Of a DNA stretch of 64,000 nt, positions 48,481 to 60,643 are shown one piece after another. The translations under genes and the position numbers were made by a program. Every line of letters begins with the position of its first letter. Position 1 is the stretch's first letter. A model generated the notes under the pieces. It was not told where the DNA came from and made no database searches. It saw nothing but the letters and a program-made list of their open reading frames with translations. The stretch is taken from assembly GCA_013400975.1 (NCBI GenBank), contig WBMZ01004774.1, forward strand, positions 81,001 through 145,000, read 5' to 3'. The stretch is from Atrichornis clamosus (taxonomy: Eukaryota > Chordata > Aves > Passeriformes > Menuridae).

Positions 48481-51017
48481 TGTACATGACCACAATAGTC
48501 AAATACCTAAAAATACAGTAGAAAAAGGAGGCCCATGGGCTCTGTGCAATTGGTCCAGTCTGACACAGAAGCACATGTTCTTTTTACTAGCAAGAACTAA
48601 ACTTAAATCTTACCAAGGATGCAGAAATTTAGCTCTGGTTGCTATTTCCAGAATACCATTGCTGGACTCTTCAAAAATCTGGATTTCACAAATCATTTTT
48701 GCAGGGAAATGATGAGATACTGAGTGGGGAAAAAATGGAAATGGGAGAAACATGAGTTTCTTAGAGTCAGTGGAGAGGCCCTGAGGCAATAACACTTTTT
48801 TAAAAATTTAAATGAAGAAAATAAGTAAACCCTTTTTCCCCACTGAGAGACAGTATGAGTTCTGGGAAAGCAATAGAAATCCAATCCAAGAATACTCACA
48901 AATTTTGAAGATATTTGGGTTGAAGATTTTGCTACCTTTCCTTAGGATGGAGCATCCTCTCTGTCAGCAGATGTTGGTTTATTCCATTCCCAGACTCAGA
49001 CCTCTGTCACTTACAGGATGAAATAGTAGGTCATCCATATCAAGTTCCAAATTTTATTTATTCAGGAGCAGTTAGATTTTATGATTTAAGGCTCTTAATG
49101 GGTGCTGGAAATTTTTGCAGAAGAAAAATGATTGATGAGCTGCAAGGAAACGTATTGCTTTAGAGGCAATTTAGATTTTTTGTGGAAAAGGTTCCAAATT
49201 ATTAATATAATCCCCTATATGTAAAAATGGAGTATGAAGTCAAGACATATGATACCCAGAGGTCTACGTACCTGCATATACTGACAGCTTTGTTCACAAA
49301 AAAAAGCATAACAAGCAAGCTGGTTTTACTGCATGAGCAGTACCCCAAAAGCAACCAGGCCCAAAGAGCCACCTTTTATTGGAAAACAAACAGTATTTGT
49401 TCAACTCCATTGTAAAACAAAAGGAAACAAGAGCAGAACAATGAAAGAAAAATGAGAAGACTGTGGGCTTTCCCTGTCTAATATTACATATTCTCTCTTC
49501 CTTTCCTCCTCCCCACAGCCAGATAAAGCAACTGGCAGGTGCAGTATTGCTCTGCAGATGGACCAGGAGTGGCACACATACAGTTATATATGCCTGGCAC
49601 ACTCGTATTTCCTGCTTTGTTTCACATGCCAGCTAGCCAGGCACCAGCCAGATTTGAGAGGACATCCCCAACAGTTGTTGTGCATGGAGAGGAACCAGTC
49701 TACTGGCAGTACATTATTAACCCTTCTCCTAAAATAGACTGTGCACTTAAGCCAGAGCAATAATTCCCATTTCCTCCCATTCTTTCACTGTCACTCTTTG
49801 TTTGTCTGTCCTTCCTTGTTATAACTACAGTGGATATTGTTTTGGATGGGACAAGTCATTCTGTGATTCATACAAGTGATTCTGCAGCACTGAATTGCTC
49901 CAAACTTTGCACAGATTTCCTGCCGTTCTTCCAAGTCTCCCAATTCTAAATCAGCTCTTTTTAGTTTAGGGGTGGGGGAGAGTAAAGCTGGTGGAAGGGG
50001 AGAAAGGTGAGCAAGAGTCCTGTTACTGTTCAAAATAATCACTGTATTTTATATGAATGCTACTTTGCCACAAAAATTAATCCATGTTTCCATGGGAAAG
50101 ACCTAAATTTGCTCATAGATTAACTCACAGATCACATTTATAGAAGGTCTTTTGGCATCTAAAGATGCAACTAACTATTTGGTAGGATTTACAAAACCAT
50201 CTAAACAAAGATTGAGACTAAAGGATCAAAATTTTGCATGAAAGATTTATTTACAAAATCATCTGTCTTGAGGAACCCAAGCATTTTATTAAATCTGGTC
50301 TGGTGTCATTACAGAAGTGCCTATTTTGCTTAAAATCTCATCCAGCACTCTTCTTAATTTCTGTCCTTTCAAAGGAGGGAAAATTGCTGCTCTATATATC
50401 TGTGAAAATATTGTGGACTAGGTTCTACTAGCAAAGGCACTGGGAAAACAATGTCACCATCTTGCTGCTAAGTTCTCCACCCAGTGGAAGCCCTGAGTGG
50501 CAGAGAATCAGTGGACCAACTCTCAGAGCCACTCTACGCCCCACGAAAGGCGTAACCAAGAAGGTACATGGATCCAGCAGGGATGTTGACAGGCATCTTG
50601 AAGCAACCTCAAGTTCCCTTTACGTGACATGCAATCTTTGGGAAAAGAAGCTCTCTAGATGGACAACATTTTAAGGAAATATCCCACCAATGCAGGCTTC
50701 AGCCAGTCTCAAAGCAGGAGATATTCTGCTCAAAATAATTACCATTACAATTTTTAAAAAGACACAAAAAGTTTGAACATAGCAATAAAAAAAAGAAAAA
50801 AAACCCAACAAAATTGGGTTCCCTTAAATCCTGACATTTATCACACCATGGGATTTACTTTTACTGCAGTATTTAAAGGATTTCCTACTCTTAGACTTGG
50901 GAATACTGCAAATAGCACAGTAAATTTAACTACTATGAGCAGTAAATGTCAAGATTTTAACGGTGCCTACTGTATGACAGTCGGTAGAGAGTCACTCATA
51001 TGTGTTAACATGGAAGA
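48481..51017. other. Non-coding stretch, no gene seen
   Basis: Mostly AT-rich with short frames. A small perfect hairpin, TACGCC with GGCGTA at 50535-50554, is noted. No repeat family recognised. Confidence 0.5.
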
Positions 51018-51118
51018 TCTGATTCTGCCCTCAGTTATGTCTGTGTAAACCGGGACTAGGGACACTTAATTCAAGAGAATTACCATTACATGAAACCTGT
51101 GTGGAATTAGAACCCAGG
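51018..51118. repeat. Possible ancient interspersed repeat
   Basis: CTGATTCTGCCCTCAGTTAT followed by GTGTAAACCGGGACTAGGG and, further on, GAGAATTACCATTAC resembles a worn repeat I recall from bird and turtle genomes, with CTGCCCTCAGTTAC and GTGTAAATC cores. The second arm is eroded. Confidence 0.4.
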
Positions 51119-53400
51119 TATGTATGCAAAATCTAGTTAGGAAGAAAAGCATTAGTCTAAACCAGTTCTTTCCAGAAAAAAAAAATCCTTGTTGAAATCA
51201 AAGGACTTGGATGGGACATAGGGATCCAACACCCAGTCCCCATTGCAGGGGTGCTAGCCATGTGGGCAGAGATTGGCCATCACTTGGTTTTCATTTATGT
51301 GTCTTGCAGATAAGAAATCGATGAGGGCAGAGCTGATGCTCATTCTGTCAGAATAAGACTCCACTTCTATACATCATTAATTAGGGTATTAAACAAAAAT
51401 AAATTCACTTCTGCTGTATCCAGAGACTTTTTTTTTCCTTCTTTAAGTTTGAGCCCTGCAATACCCCAAACAACACTCTTATACTTTAGAGAAGCTCTTT
51501 TAATACACCCTCCTGTTTCTTTCCATAAAGCAGCATAAAGCCGTGGAGAATACTGCAATCACGTGCACCCAGATGCCACAGGCTGAGGCTCCAGTTGTGG
51601 AAAAATGTGCTTAACTCTATTTAACAGACCCAAACCATATTGAATGACAGCTTTTTGAAGGCTAAATATCTTCTTTAATATCAAAAGGGCTTTTATCAGA
51701 AACATTCTCTGAGGCCAACACCAAAGACAAGCCTTTCGCAGTTGACACTTGCAGCGTTGCCATGCAAAGCCACCAGCCCCTTCCTGCAGCCCTCCCAGGA
51801 TGTCCCACGCATTCTTATAGCCTGCTGCCTCTGAAGCCAGCAGCCAGCAGCACACACTCCCTGCCAGGCTTCCTTGAGACAATTCTCTACAACAAATCTC
51901 CAGCCACCTCGGTAACAAAATGGAAAATCGCTTTGAATATCTTAAACTCTTAAAACATGCTGTGGCTTTTCCAGAATTATATTTCTTTCTGACATTAAAA
52001 AATAGGTGTTAGGTGCAATCTTGACATTTGATTCTGAGTAAAGGATTCCAAAGTTTTGGTATGGCTAACCACATTTTCTTAGACATACCCTCGTTTTATT
52101 ACCCAATAGAAGTTATTTCAGATCCTTCTATTTTCAGTCTGCCACACACTTAGTACTCATCATTTTATGACACATAGTTACATGGACTAAGATAATGGTA
52201 ATTATATCTCATACTTCAAAGCAATTACCCAGTGAGGTGAGGAAGGGCTCCTTCTTCCGCATTCCACAATAGAGTATTTGCAGCATGGAGTTATTCACCT
52301 TTCTGAGATGCATTAGCTATTGGTCAGAGTCAGAAGCAAGATACCAGATTTAATGGATTAAAGGTCTGATCCATTATCACACATCTTATAATTATCCAGA
52401 AGCATAAGTCTTTACAGTAATTAATCAGTGAGAGATTAGTGAATATTCCCAGTGGGAAGATACTAAGTCTGAGAAATAAGTGTAGTTTGGTGATGTCCTT
52501 AATTAGATATTGACTCATTATCCAGAACGCTTGTGTTTTCGGACATGATGGTCACATGCAAAAAAAAAAAATCCTATTATCTTGTAGTCCTTAAAGAATA
52601 TAAGGTAATTATTCCAGACATTTACATATGAACTCTACGTACTCTGTGCTGGGGGATTCTGTTTTAAGCTTCTCTGTAGGTCTGGATGTGTTCTTGCTGC
52701 TGCTCTGGATGCAGTCAAAAAATGCAGGGGGTGGTTGTGAGCAAGGCATCTGTTCTGCCACTCTGACCCCCAGAGGAACTCTGTACCAGAGAAAAGGGAG
52801 TTGCCAGCACTGTTACAGGGCCTGGACCGACCTGCCAATGCATTGATGGCTGGGAAGCCTCACTGCTCATCAAAGGAGATCTAGAGGACCAGGGAAGAGA
52901 TGATGAGCACATGGGAACAAGGAAAAATAATTCCCTGAATATTGTTTTCTGGCTGTTAAGAGTTTGAAATGCCAAATGAAGATGCTGTAGTGTTTGTGAC
53001 CTTAACTGCCTTCATATCCAGCAGTTGACCTCTGCGAAACAATTTGGTCCTCAAGTTCTGAGCACAACAGCCCTGCAAACTTCAGAAGTGGGAGCCCAGT
53101 GAGACCTTACTGTCTCTGTGTGGAGGTGGGATTTCCTCCTTATTAGACTCCTGTATCCTAACCCCATGAAAGGTCAATTGCACTGAGTTAACTCAGTTTT
53201 GGCTTTCCTACTCTCATGAACTGAGCAGAATATCATCTGTCTATGCACAAATTCACGAAACCCTGTTTTTCACCCCAGCAGATAGTGCCTGTGAGATATC
53301 ATTACAATTAGGTCTAGCCATGGAGTACATGTCCTTTCCATAAAAATAGAGATGTTCAATCTTTTCTACTAAAATCCCGCTTCATATTAATTTTATTTGA
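51119..53400. other. Non-coding stretch, no gene seen
   Basis: It includes a minus-strand frame at 51559-51918 (119 codons) and overlapping frames at 52.63-52.98 kb in a GC-richer patch. None shows a known domain. Confidence 0.45.
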
Positions 53401-56400
53401 GATTTTTACACAAGGCAACTCCAAAGGAAGCAGGTTTTCATAAGATTTCACAGCCCCTAAGGAGACAGAGAGCTAGAAGCGCGTCTCGAGCCTCCTCCAC
53501 GCCTTGTCTCACTTGCAAAGAAACGGGCCAACACTGTGATGAGGTCTGTTAAAGGCTCCCTCAGCTCTTTAGTCGCCTCCTCTCATTCCTGACATTGTGT
53601 CCCCTTCTGTGTGTGGCACCATCTCACATTTCCTATACTTCAAATAACTTCTCACTCCTTCCTCAACTCCTTCCTTTGAGGAACCTTCCTTCCTTTTGCT
53701 CTTCAACAGTCAGCTCATCTCTCCCCCCTCCACCACTGAGCTGTGCGTTTACTGGAACAGGGAATATTCTGTATTCTCAAAGTACTCTATAAACATGTTT
53801 AATAACAATCTTTTTCAACTCTTGATCTTTCCTGGATGAATCCCACTTAATCCTCACTGAGATTTTTATGAATGGATTTTCCTTACCCTTTGAGGCAACA
53901 TCTTTTTGCTAATATTTTTATGTCAGCAACTAAGTGGGAGATAGACTGTAGCTGCTAAAAATAAAGAATAAAAGACAAAAAAAACGCTAATTACTCAGAT
54001 CAAAACAAAATCTGGAGAAGTGAGTCATAACTCAAAAGAAAGGGAAGAATGTCTCTCTTTTCACTGGGAAATGAGAAGAAACTACAGAAAATTAAATTCT
54101 TCTTCTCCTTTTACACTTAGGAGATTATTGTCATCTTTAAGTTAACCAAACTAGATCACACTGCAGCTCGCACTTCTAGGCTGCAAGTAAGAAATGAAAG
54201 ATGTCACTAAAACACATACAAGTTGCAAAGCAAGAAAGCCAAACAGCTTGAGCTTTACAAATGAAAGAGATTAAATTGCCACAGTATTAAATAAAAGGAT
54301 GAATTCAAAGCAAAGAACACAAACTACTTCTGACTATGCAAAGCCAGTAAGATAGTACAACTGGTAGAAGGCTGTCTGCTTGTACGCTGTGCCAGTTACT
54401 GAACTGGCATGCACCAAAATAATTTGTAAATAGATATCTCTTGCTTTGAGTTCTTATTTTAAGAAAAATTTCAGTAGCATGCAAGCTATAAATACTTCTG
54501 GATCCATCCTTGATGCAACTACACTGCAGTATTTGGAAATAAGCCTTTTATGCATTATTTAGTGTTTCAACTGTGGAAAAAATACTTTCATAATACAGTA
54601 ACTTAGATATCTGAGGTAATGCTCGTGGGTCAAGTTCACAGCTGATGTGAAGAATGATGTAAGATATATATGAGACTTGCTATATCTTACTCCTTCTGTA
54701 GTTTTTCGTAATACAAATCAACACTTTCTAAATTACTGATCATTGATTTAATAGCCTTTTATATGTATCTGCATGCATGTGGGTATTTTTTTGCTACTAT
54801 CAAGGGTATTATCACATAAGTCTCATGCCCAAAACTGGTAAAAGATAGTACTGGATGATTTAGAAGTAGAAAAATTGTCGACACCTGATCATTAAATTGT
54901 CATTTAAAGCAATATATAATTTTTAAAAATATTTCTATTTATCATTTATTTAAAGTGTTATGGAATATGACAGTCTCAGAGAGGCAGGCTGAGACTAGCC
55001 CCCCAAGAAAAATAGTACACCTCTCACAGATTGCTGGAGAGGAGGAGGACCACAGGTTAAATAAACTCACTTATCACACAACAGCTATACCCATCAGACC
55101 ATAACATGGACTACATGTTGTTTGTGGGCTATGTATACATGCCATTGCTAGAGAGATAAGTATTTCACCTGCTAAATCTTAGTCTACTATGCACTCAATG
55201 CTTTAACTGCTATCATTACAAATGTTTACTCCTTCCATAAAGTATTATCAAATTGCACCAATTTTCATAATAAAACCTTTGCCCCCATATAAATAGTTTA
55301 TTCGCGCAAATAACAAAAAGTAGGAAGAATTAAGTGGGGTTTTTTAAAGAGATTATATACACTGGCAAAGATCAAGGGCATAATCAATTTTTTTTAAAAA
55401 TGCTTCAGCAACACAGCTTACACTTGTGGAAAACCGAGTTTGTTGATTTCACTCTGCAATCAAAAAACCTGTATTTAAAACTAACTTAGGGAGTGCTTCC
55501 ATATTGGTAGCTTATATATCAGCTACAGAGATCATCCCATCATTGAGAAATGCATCAGTCCTGGTACCCTGTCCCTTAAGCTCCGTTAAGGATGACAGTT
55601 CTGCAGTGAAGAAGCTCTAATGCTTCTTGAAGGCACAGTGTTCATTCTTGGTAACAGGATGGTCAAAGCCGAAGTCTGGAACTACAGACAAGCTGATCCA
55701 AAGAGAAGGGGTATAAAGACAGTTTTCAGATGAAAAGTCCAACCTCAGAGGAAAGTACTATAACGGAGGATTTGAAAGAGTAGAAAGGCTGACAGTGAAC
55801 ACTGGCCAATCATTTATATGAAAAGTAGCTGTATAGGATATACTCTCCTATGCATTAGTGGAACAACTGAACAGTTGTTTTATTAAATGATATTATGAAC
55901 TCTCTGATCATAATCGCAGCTGCTAGTTGCATCCCAGTAGAAAAATAAGCTCTGTTTTCCCTGCTAAGGCACAATTAGGACAATTGTGGGGGGACACATG
56001 TGGGTAAGGAAAAATTGCAGTGAGAAGATGTGCCAGGATTCCACATTTAAACAATATCTTACCATATATGATAAAATGAAAAATCTTTAGTATTTTGTAA
56101 GTATGTTCCCTATTACAAGTAACTTATACAAGATGGAGTAGTATTCTGTCTATATTATGCAACAGATTTGCTCAGTAAAAGCTTTAAAAAAAAGTGTGTG
56201 GGATACACACCCATAAGAAAATGTCCAGAGCTGAGTGCCTAGATCACTTATGTATACACTCACATGTACACCAGATACTACAGGTACTTCCAAGAAAGTA
56301 CACATTTTGGACAAAGAAAGAACTAGCCTGGTAAAAAAAAAGGAGGCCACAGCTGCCATTTGCACCTGCCAAGTCATATTCACATCTCGTCATCCGGTAA

Positions 56401-57506
56401 AGAAATAGTCACATCCCAACACAGTTCTCCCACACAAATCTCATTGTATTAGGTCCCTTATGTTTCACTAGCCATTCCTGTACGCCCATATTTGTACATT
56501 TATGTGTCTAGCTGCAGTAGACATGGATTCTGGATCATTATTAGTTTTGAAGGGGTTTTTAATTTTAGAAAATGCAGTAGCAAAAATATTGTCAGGCTCA
56601 TATTCCAATTTAAATATTAGAATGATGTCTCATTGTCTTTCAGTATGAAAAAATTAGAAGAGATTATGATTTTTTTTAAATGATGCTTCTTTGATATGAT
56701 ATTGCAGAGAGAATAAGGTACTTTCCTTTAAACTGATTTCCTAAGCTATATCTGAGATCTATATCTGCTGTTTATGGATCACAACTAACTTTATAGTCAT
56801 GTATAAACTGTACTTCTGAGTGCTGTAAGAGGTATCCCCTGTCTCACAATAAAAATATTATGGAACATTATATTTCCATATAGTAATGGCACTCTTATTT
56901 TACTAGTAGGAAAGGTATTGTACTAATTTAATTGACTAACATAAAAGTCTCACAAGCAAGATCAATATTTTATTTTCTCAACCGTTTTTGTCAATGAAGA
57001 TTTAATTTCCCGTGCAGAGGAGGTGTTTATATAGCTCACGGATATAGGTGGGGTGTGGTCCTTTCTGTGGAGCCCAGAGGCTTTGACTTCCCCCCCTGCC
57101 CCAGTCCCACAAGAGCCTCAACACCAAAAGTCTAAATGTCAGTAAATAGAGGATTTATTTGCAACCCTATAACAAACTTATCCCTTGACCCAAAATCATA
57201 TAAATTCTGTATGTTTTAGTTTATGCCTGAACTAAAAATTTCTGACAGCTTAGCTGTATTGGTTGGGATGTGAAGATAAAAGATAAGCAAATGGGAAAAA
57301 AATAACGTAGCCTATTTCACAGGTTTGACATTAGAAGACAGAGGCTTCTGCAGAAGGTAAATATTATCCTAATCTCTGTTGTAAATCTAGCATGGTTGTT
57401 TTGATCTTTTTTTTACATTGAACGCAGAAACACATGCAAGTTAACCTAAATACAACCTTGCTTCAAGACAATAAAATTAGAATGCAGCAAATCTGCAATT
57501 ATAATC
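53401..57506. other. Long AT-rich non-coding stretch
   Basis: About 4.1 kb, nearly without open frames. Pyrimidine-rich DNA lies at about 53.59-53.73 kb. A near-palindrome with a TTCGCGCAAA core lies at 55296-55314. No gene, RNA or repeat family recognised. Confidence 0.5.
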
Positions 57507-57527
57507 CTGACCTCAACTGACCAAAAC
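57507..57527 (+). repeat. 21-base exact match to the downstream LTR
   Basis: Bases 57507-57527 are identical to 58558-58578 inside the solo LTR, and both are followed by a GATAT after zero or one extra base. Flanking sequence does not match visibly. It may be a scrap of a second, more decayed copy. Confidence 0.5.
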
Positions 57528-58344
57528 AGATATGTGAACCTTCCCTGAACCTAAAACCAAGTGCTGCTTGAGAGAAATTTTCAGTTGAACTGGGTCAGCT
57601 GCTGATGTTGTGTGGAAGCCATTGACGGTTTGGTGGCCAGAGACAAGCTTCACAGTGAACTTCGCATTTGCACAAAACCAAAACTCCCTGAAAATTCAGA
57701 GGTTGTAAATTAGAGTCAGAACTTCACAAGTCTCTAATTAGTCCACAGAACAGATTTATTTACTGTTCTGTTAATTCTAACTGGCTTGTCATCTAAAGGA
57801 AAGAAAAATATCCTTTCCACCTGTACTTACAGCCTGCTCCAGAAGTTACACCAGGCAGCACCAGACACAGGTTTTCCAGTCTACTGCTGTCATAGACAAG
57901 GAGAAATACCAAAACCCATCAAAGTGCTCTAAAAATAAAGTCAAACATTTAAACACAACCTCATTTTACAGTGTGAATGGAGAAAACAGTAAGTTCTGAA
58001 GCAAATGAGGTCTGACGGAGTTAAAGGAGGAAACTACAATCGTTTTGGCATTTCAGTGGCTTGGCTCCTGAGGAGAAGACATTCCCACCTGGCAAAAGAT
58101 ATTAATAAGAGAAATTGTTATAATTATATACATAGTTGCTTCACACTTATCATTAATAACTAATGCTAATAAAGCTGAAGCCTGAATATAATATTAAAAT
58201 AATGTTGCCATTTGCATCTCAACAGAGAATACAGTTTATCATTCTTTCAAGTTTAGAACATACTTTGTGAATCTGAAAGTGCAGATGTGAGAGGAGAGAA
58301 GGAGCAGTACCTGAAGAGCATCTCCTTTCTCTGCTTTGTGGTGC
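57528..58344. other. Non-coding stretch upstream of the LTR
   Basis: AT-rich, with no gene seen. No retroviral coding sequence was recognised here. Confidence 0.5.
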
Positions 58345-58740
58345 TGTGCTGATCTGTACTGGGATAGGGTTAGTTCTCATCATAGTAGCTGGTATGGGCC
58401 TATGATTTGGATTTTTACTGGAAACAGAGTTGATAGGATAGAGATGGTTTTGTTACTGCTAAGCAGTGAGAACCAAGGCCTTTTTCATTCCTCCCCTCAC
58501 CCACCAGCAAGGGGGCTGGGGATGTCCAAGAAGTTGTAGGGGACACAGCCAGGACAGCTGACCTCAACTGACCAAAACGATATTCCATCCCATATAAAAG
58601 CTTGGGGAAGAAGAAGGCTGAGGAGGATATATGGACTGATGAGTTCGCCTTCCCTTACACGCCGGCTTCCATTTTAGCACAGCCCAGGGTCTGCCAGGCC
58701 ACAGATCTTGCTGAGCCAGACTGCATCCATGGGCTGGTAG
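58345..58740 (+). mobile_element. Diverged solo LTR of a bird endogenous retrovirus
   Basis: The segment begins TGTGCTGATCTGTACTGGGA and continues with CATAGTAGCTGGTATGGG, then ACTGCTAAGCAGTGAG, then AAGGCCTTTTTCATTCC, then GGGGACACAGCCAGGACAGC, then ATTCCATCCCATATAAAAGC. This series of blocks, in this order, matches an abundant LTR type that I know from bird genomes, probably of ERVL type. The usual stretch just before the TATA box appears deleted. Similarity fades after about 58654, so the 3' end is uncertain and may be truncated. No gag, pol or env is seen on either side, so it is a solo LTR or LTR fragment. It is in plus orientation and well diverged, hence old and inactive as a virus. 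Confidence 0.8.
58592..58599 (+). promoter_or_regulatory. TATA box of the LTR
   Basis: ATATAAAA sits where this LTR type carries its promoter TATA box, followed by AGCTTGGGGAAGAAG. It is intact although the LTR around it is worn. Whether it drives transcription of neighbouring DNA is unknown. Confidence 0.6.
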
Positions 58741-59976
58741 CAAGCACAGCCCCTTGGCACCGCCAGCCCTTGCAGCACCCTGGCACCCCCGGGTAATTCA
58801 GTTTGGCTGGTGAGCAGTGGGGGAAGAGACTTGTTCCTTCCAGACCTGATTTTCTTCTCCTACAATGCAGAAGCCTACAGGGCATGTTCAGGACAAATTC
58901 TCCTGAAGGAAGTATTTGATTTATGCAGCAACTCAGTCATTCACTGGCTTGCAACACAACAACTATGTAAGTTCGTATAACTAACACACCTACCTAAAAA
59001 CTCTGACTTGCAGCTTTTATTCTTCATTTTTATTCTGACACATCACCCTCACATTTGTTCAGGCCCGACAGAGGCATCTGTAAACTACCTTTGAGTTCAA
59101 TGTGCACACGGATTCTCAACCTGACTCTTAAAAACTCTTTATACCTATCCTCAAAGTTGTATTTTTGTATTTCTGGACTTGATAAATAGCATGTGTGGTG
59201 AAGTGGGAAAGGTGTTCATAATTTCCAGCTGAAGTATTGCCTGGTGAAGTGTCAGCTTGGGTTACATAACTCATATATAAACAGACTTTTTGTGGCTGGT
59301 AGGAGAATAATTGGTTCACCTCTCCTATTCCCTATCTCACACAGCTGCATTGGCCTCTTATTTCATTATTCAGTAAAGCTTGTAATGACCACTACATTCT
59401 TTACAAAATAGCCTTTCTAACATTAAGAAAAATCTCATAGATTGAGAAGATAAGGTCAGCATTTAAACCCTAAAAGCTCCTCAAGAAGATACAAAGTGTT
59501 TATTGGACAACTACGTTATTCTGAGTTTGGTCAAATCTGAGTCTACAAGGACACTACTGCGGGAGAAAGGTTAATGTGGAGTTGAGCCTTTGGCCTGGGA
59601 CTCAGAGAGACGTTTAGCAGCTGCAAAGTTCCAGAGATCCCTCAGCCAGGATCTTCCTGGTGCCGCAAGTGCAGTGGAACAATTTTGTGCATTAGGCATG
59701 AGATAGCCTCCTCCAATACCGGGTAGACCAGTTCACATGAAGAACCAGTGCAGCATAGCCAGTCAGCTGAGAAGCCGTGCCTTCCCTTCCTACACACTAG
59801 TCTTTCCAGACTAGTAAACAAAACCCAAGGTGTGTTTGGTACTACTGTAATAATAAATCATTACAGCTTCCCAGGGAATGAAGTCAAGAGGAGTGAGTCA
59901 AACCATTCTGGCACCAGCAGGTGTGCCCTGACTGTAAGGATTCAAGGAAAGGCAGCAAGGCTCCCTTGTGAGCTGC
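58741..59976. other. Non-coding stretch downstream of the LTR
   Basis: The first 150 bases are GC-richer and may include eroded LTR sequence. The rest is AT-rich without a gene. Confidence 0.45.
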
Positions 59977-60149
59977 TTATTGCATGAACCTCTGCAATAC
60001 CATTAGTTGCTCATAAGGAGTTTCCTTCTTCCTGTCAGTATGGAAGGCGGCCAAGTCAACAAGTAGAGAGATGGCTCTGTCACATGTCAGGTGCACCAAC
60101 GTGTTGTAGCGGTTCGCCTCCAACATTTCAGGCAATTTTCTTAACCTTT
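59977..60149 (-). CDS. Coding-like segment, possible last exon, unidentified
   Basis: In minus orientation a pyrimidine-rich tract ends in CATCCTGTCCCAG (AG at plus 60151-60150). The next 173 bases stay open until a TAA at 59979-59977: two bases, then 56 codons and the stop. Codon use is strongly coding-like and four CpGs occur within about 75 bases of a CpG-poor region. The protein piece is amphipathic and helix-like, for example LPEMLEANRYNTLVHLTCDR, with a charged stretch before the end. The open frame continues upstream past the acceptor to 60366, so the acceptor is not forced by a stop. I do not recognise the family. It could be the last exon of a minus-strand gene, a pseudogene fragment, or part of an old mobile element. 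Confidence 0.3.
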
Positions 60150-60596
60150 CTGGGACAGGATGTAGAACAAGAGAGAAACAACTAACCATATCACTGTGAT
60201 CCCAGGCCTTTGATGAGCCACTAATGGCTCTATGTGGTTCTTCTTCCCAGCTGAAGGAACTATCACCTCTATATAGAAAATATTGAAGGTAATATGCTGC
60301 CTGACATATACAGCTGAGAAATACTGCCATAGGCAACTGCATGCTGATACTGCAAAGTGCATACAAGCTTCACAAACAGAACATTTCACCATTAATCCTT
60401 CTGGTCCAACATGTTCAAGACTTCTAAAATCTCCACATACTTATGCATCAGACTCCCCTATGAAATCTCATTCTCCATTCCTGTCTTTTCAACATCACTT
60501 TCACCTTTTCCACAGTCCAAAGGAAGGGACCTTGCCCATGCTTGTCAGACCCAGACTTGCCTCTGGACTCTCTTCCATTCTCTCCTGGATGATCCT
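60150..60596. other. Stretch upstream of the coding-like segment
   Basis: The minus-strand frame of the previous feature stays open to 60366 with weaker coding character. Two plus-strand frames also cross 60283-60717. No clear gene. Confidence 0.4.
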
Positions 60597-60643
60597 CCAT
60601 CCATCCATCCATCCATCCATCCATCCATGCATCCATTCATTCC
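60597..60643. repeat. (CCAT)n microsatellite
   Basis: Eight uninterrupted CCAT units at 60597-60628, then degenerate units to about 60643. It is likely polymorphic in length. Confidence 0.97.

Noticed and set aside
51559..51918. Minus-strand 119-codon frame as a gene
   Set aside because: Mixed composition and no domain. The hydrophobic part is not a convincing membrane segment.
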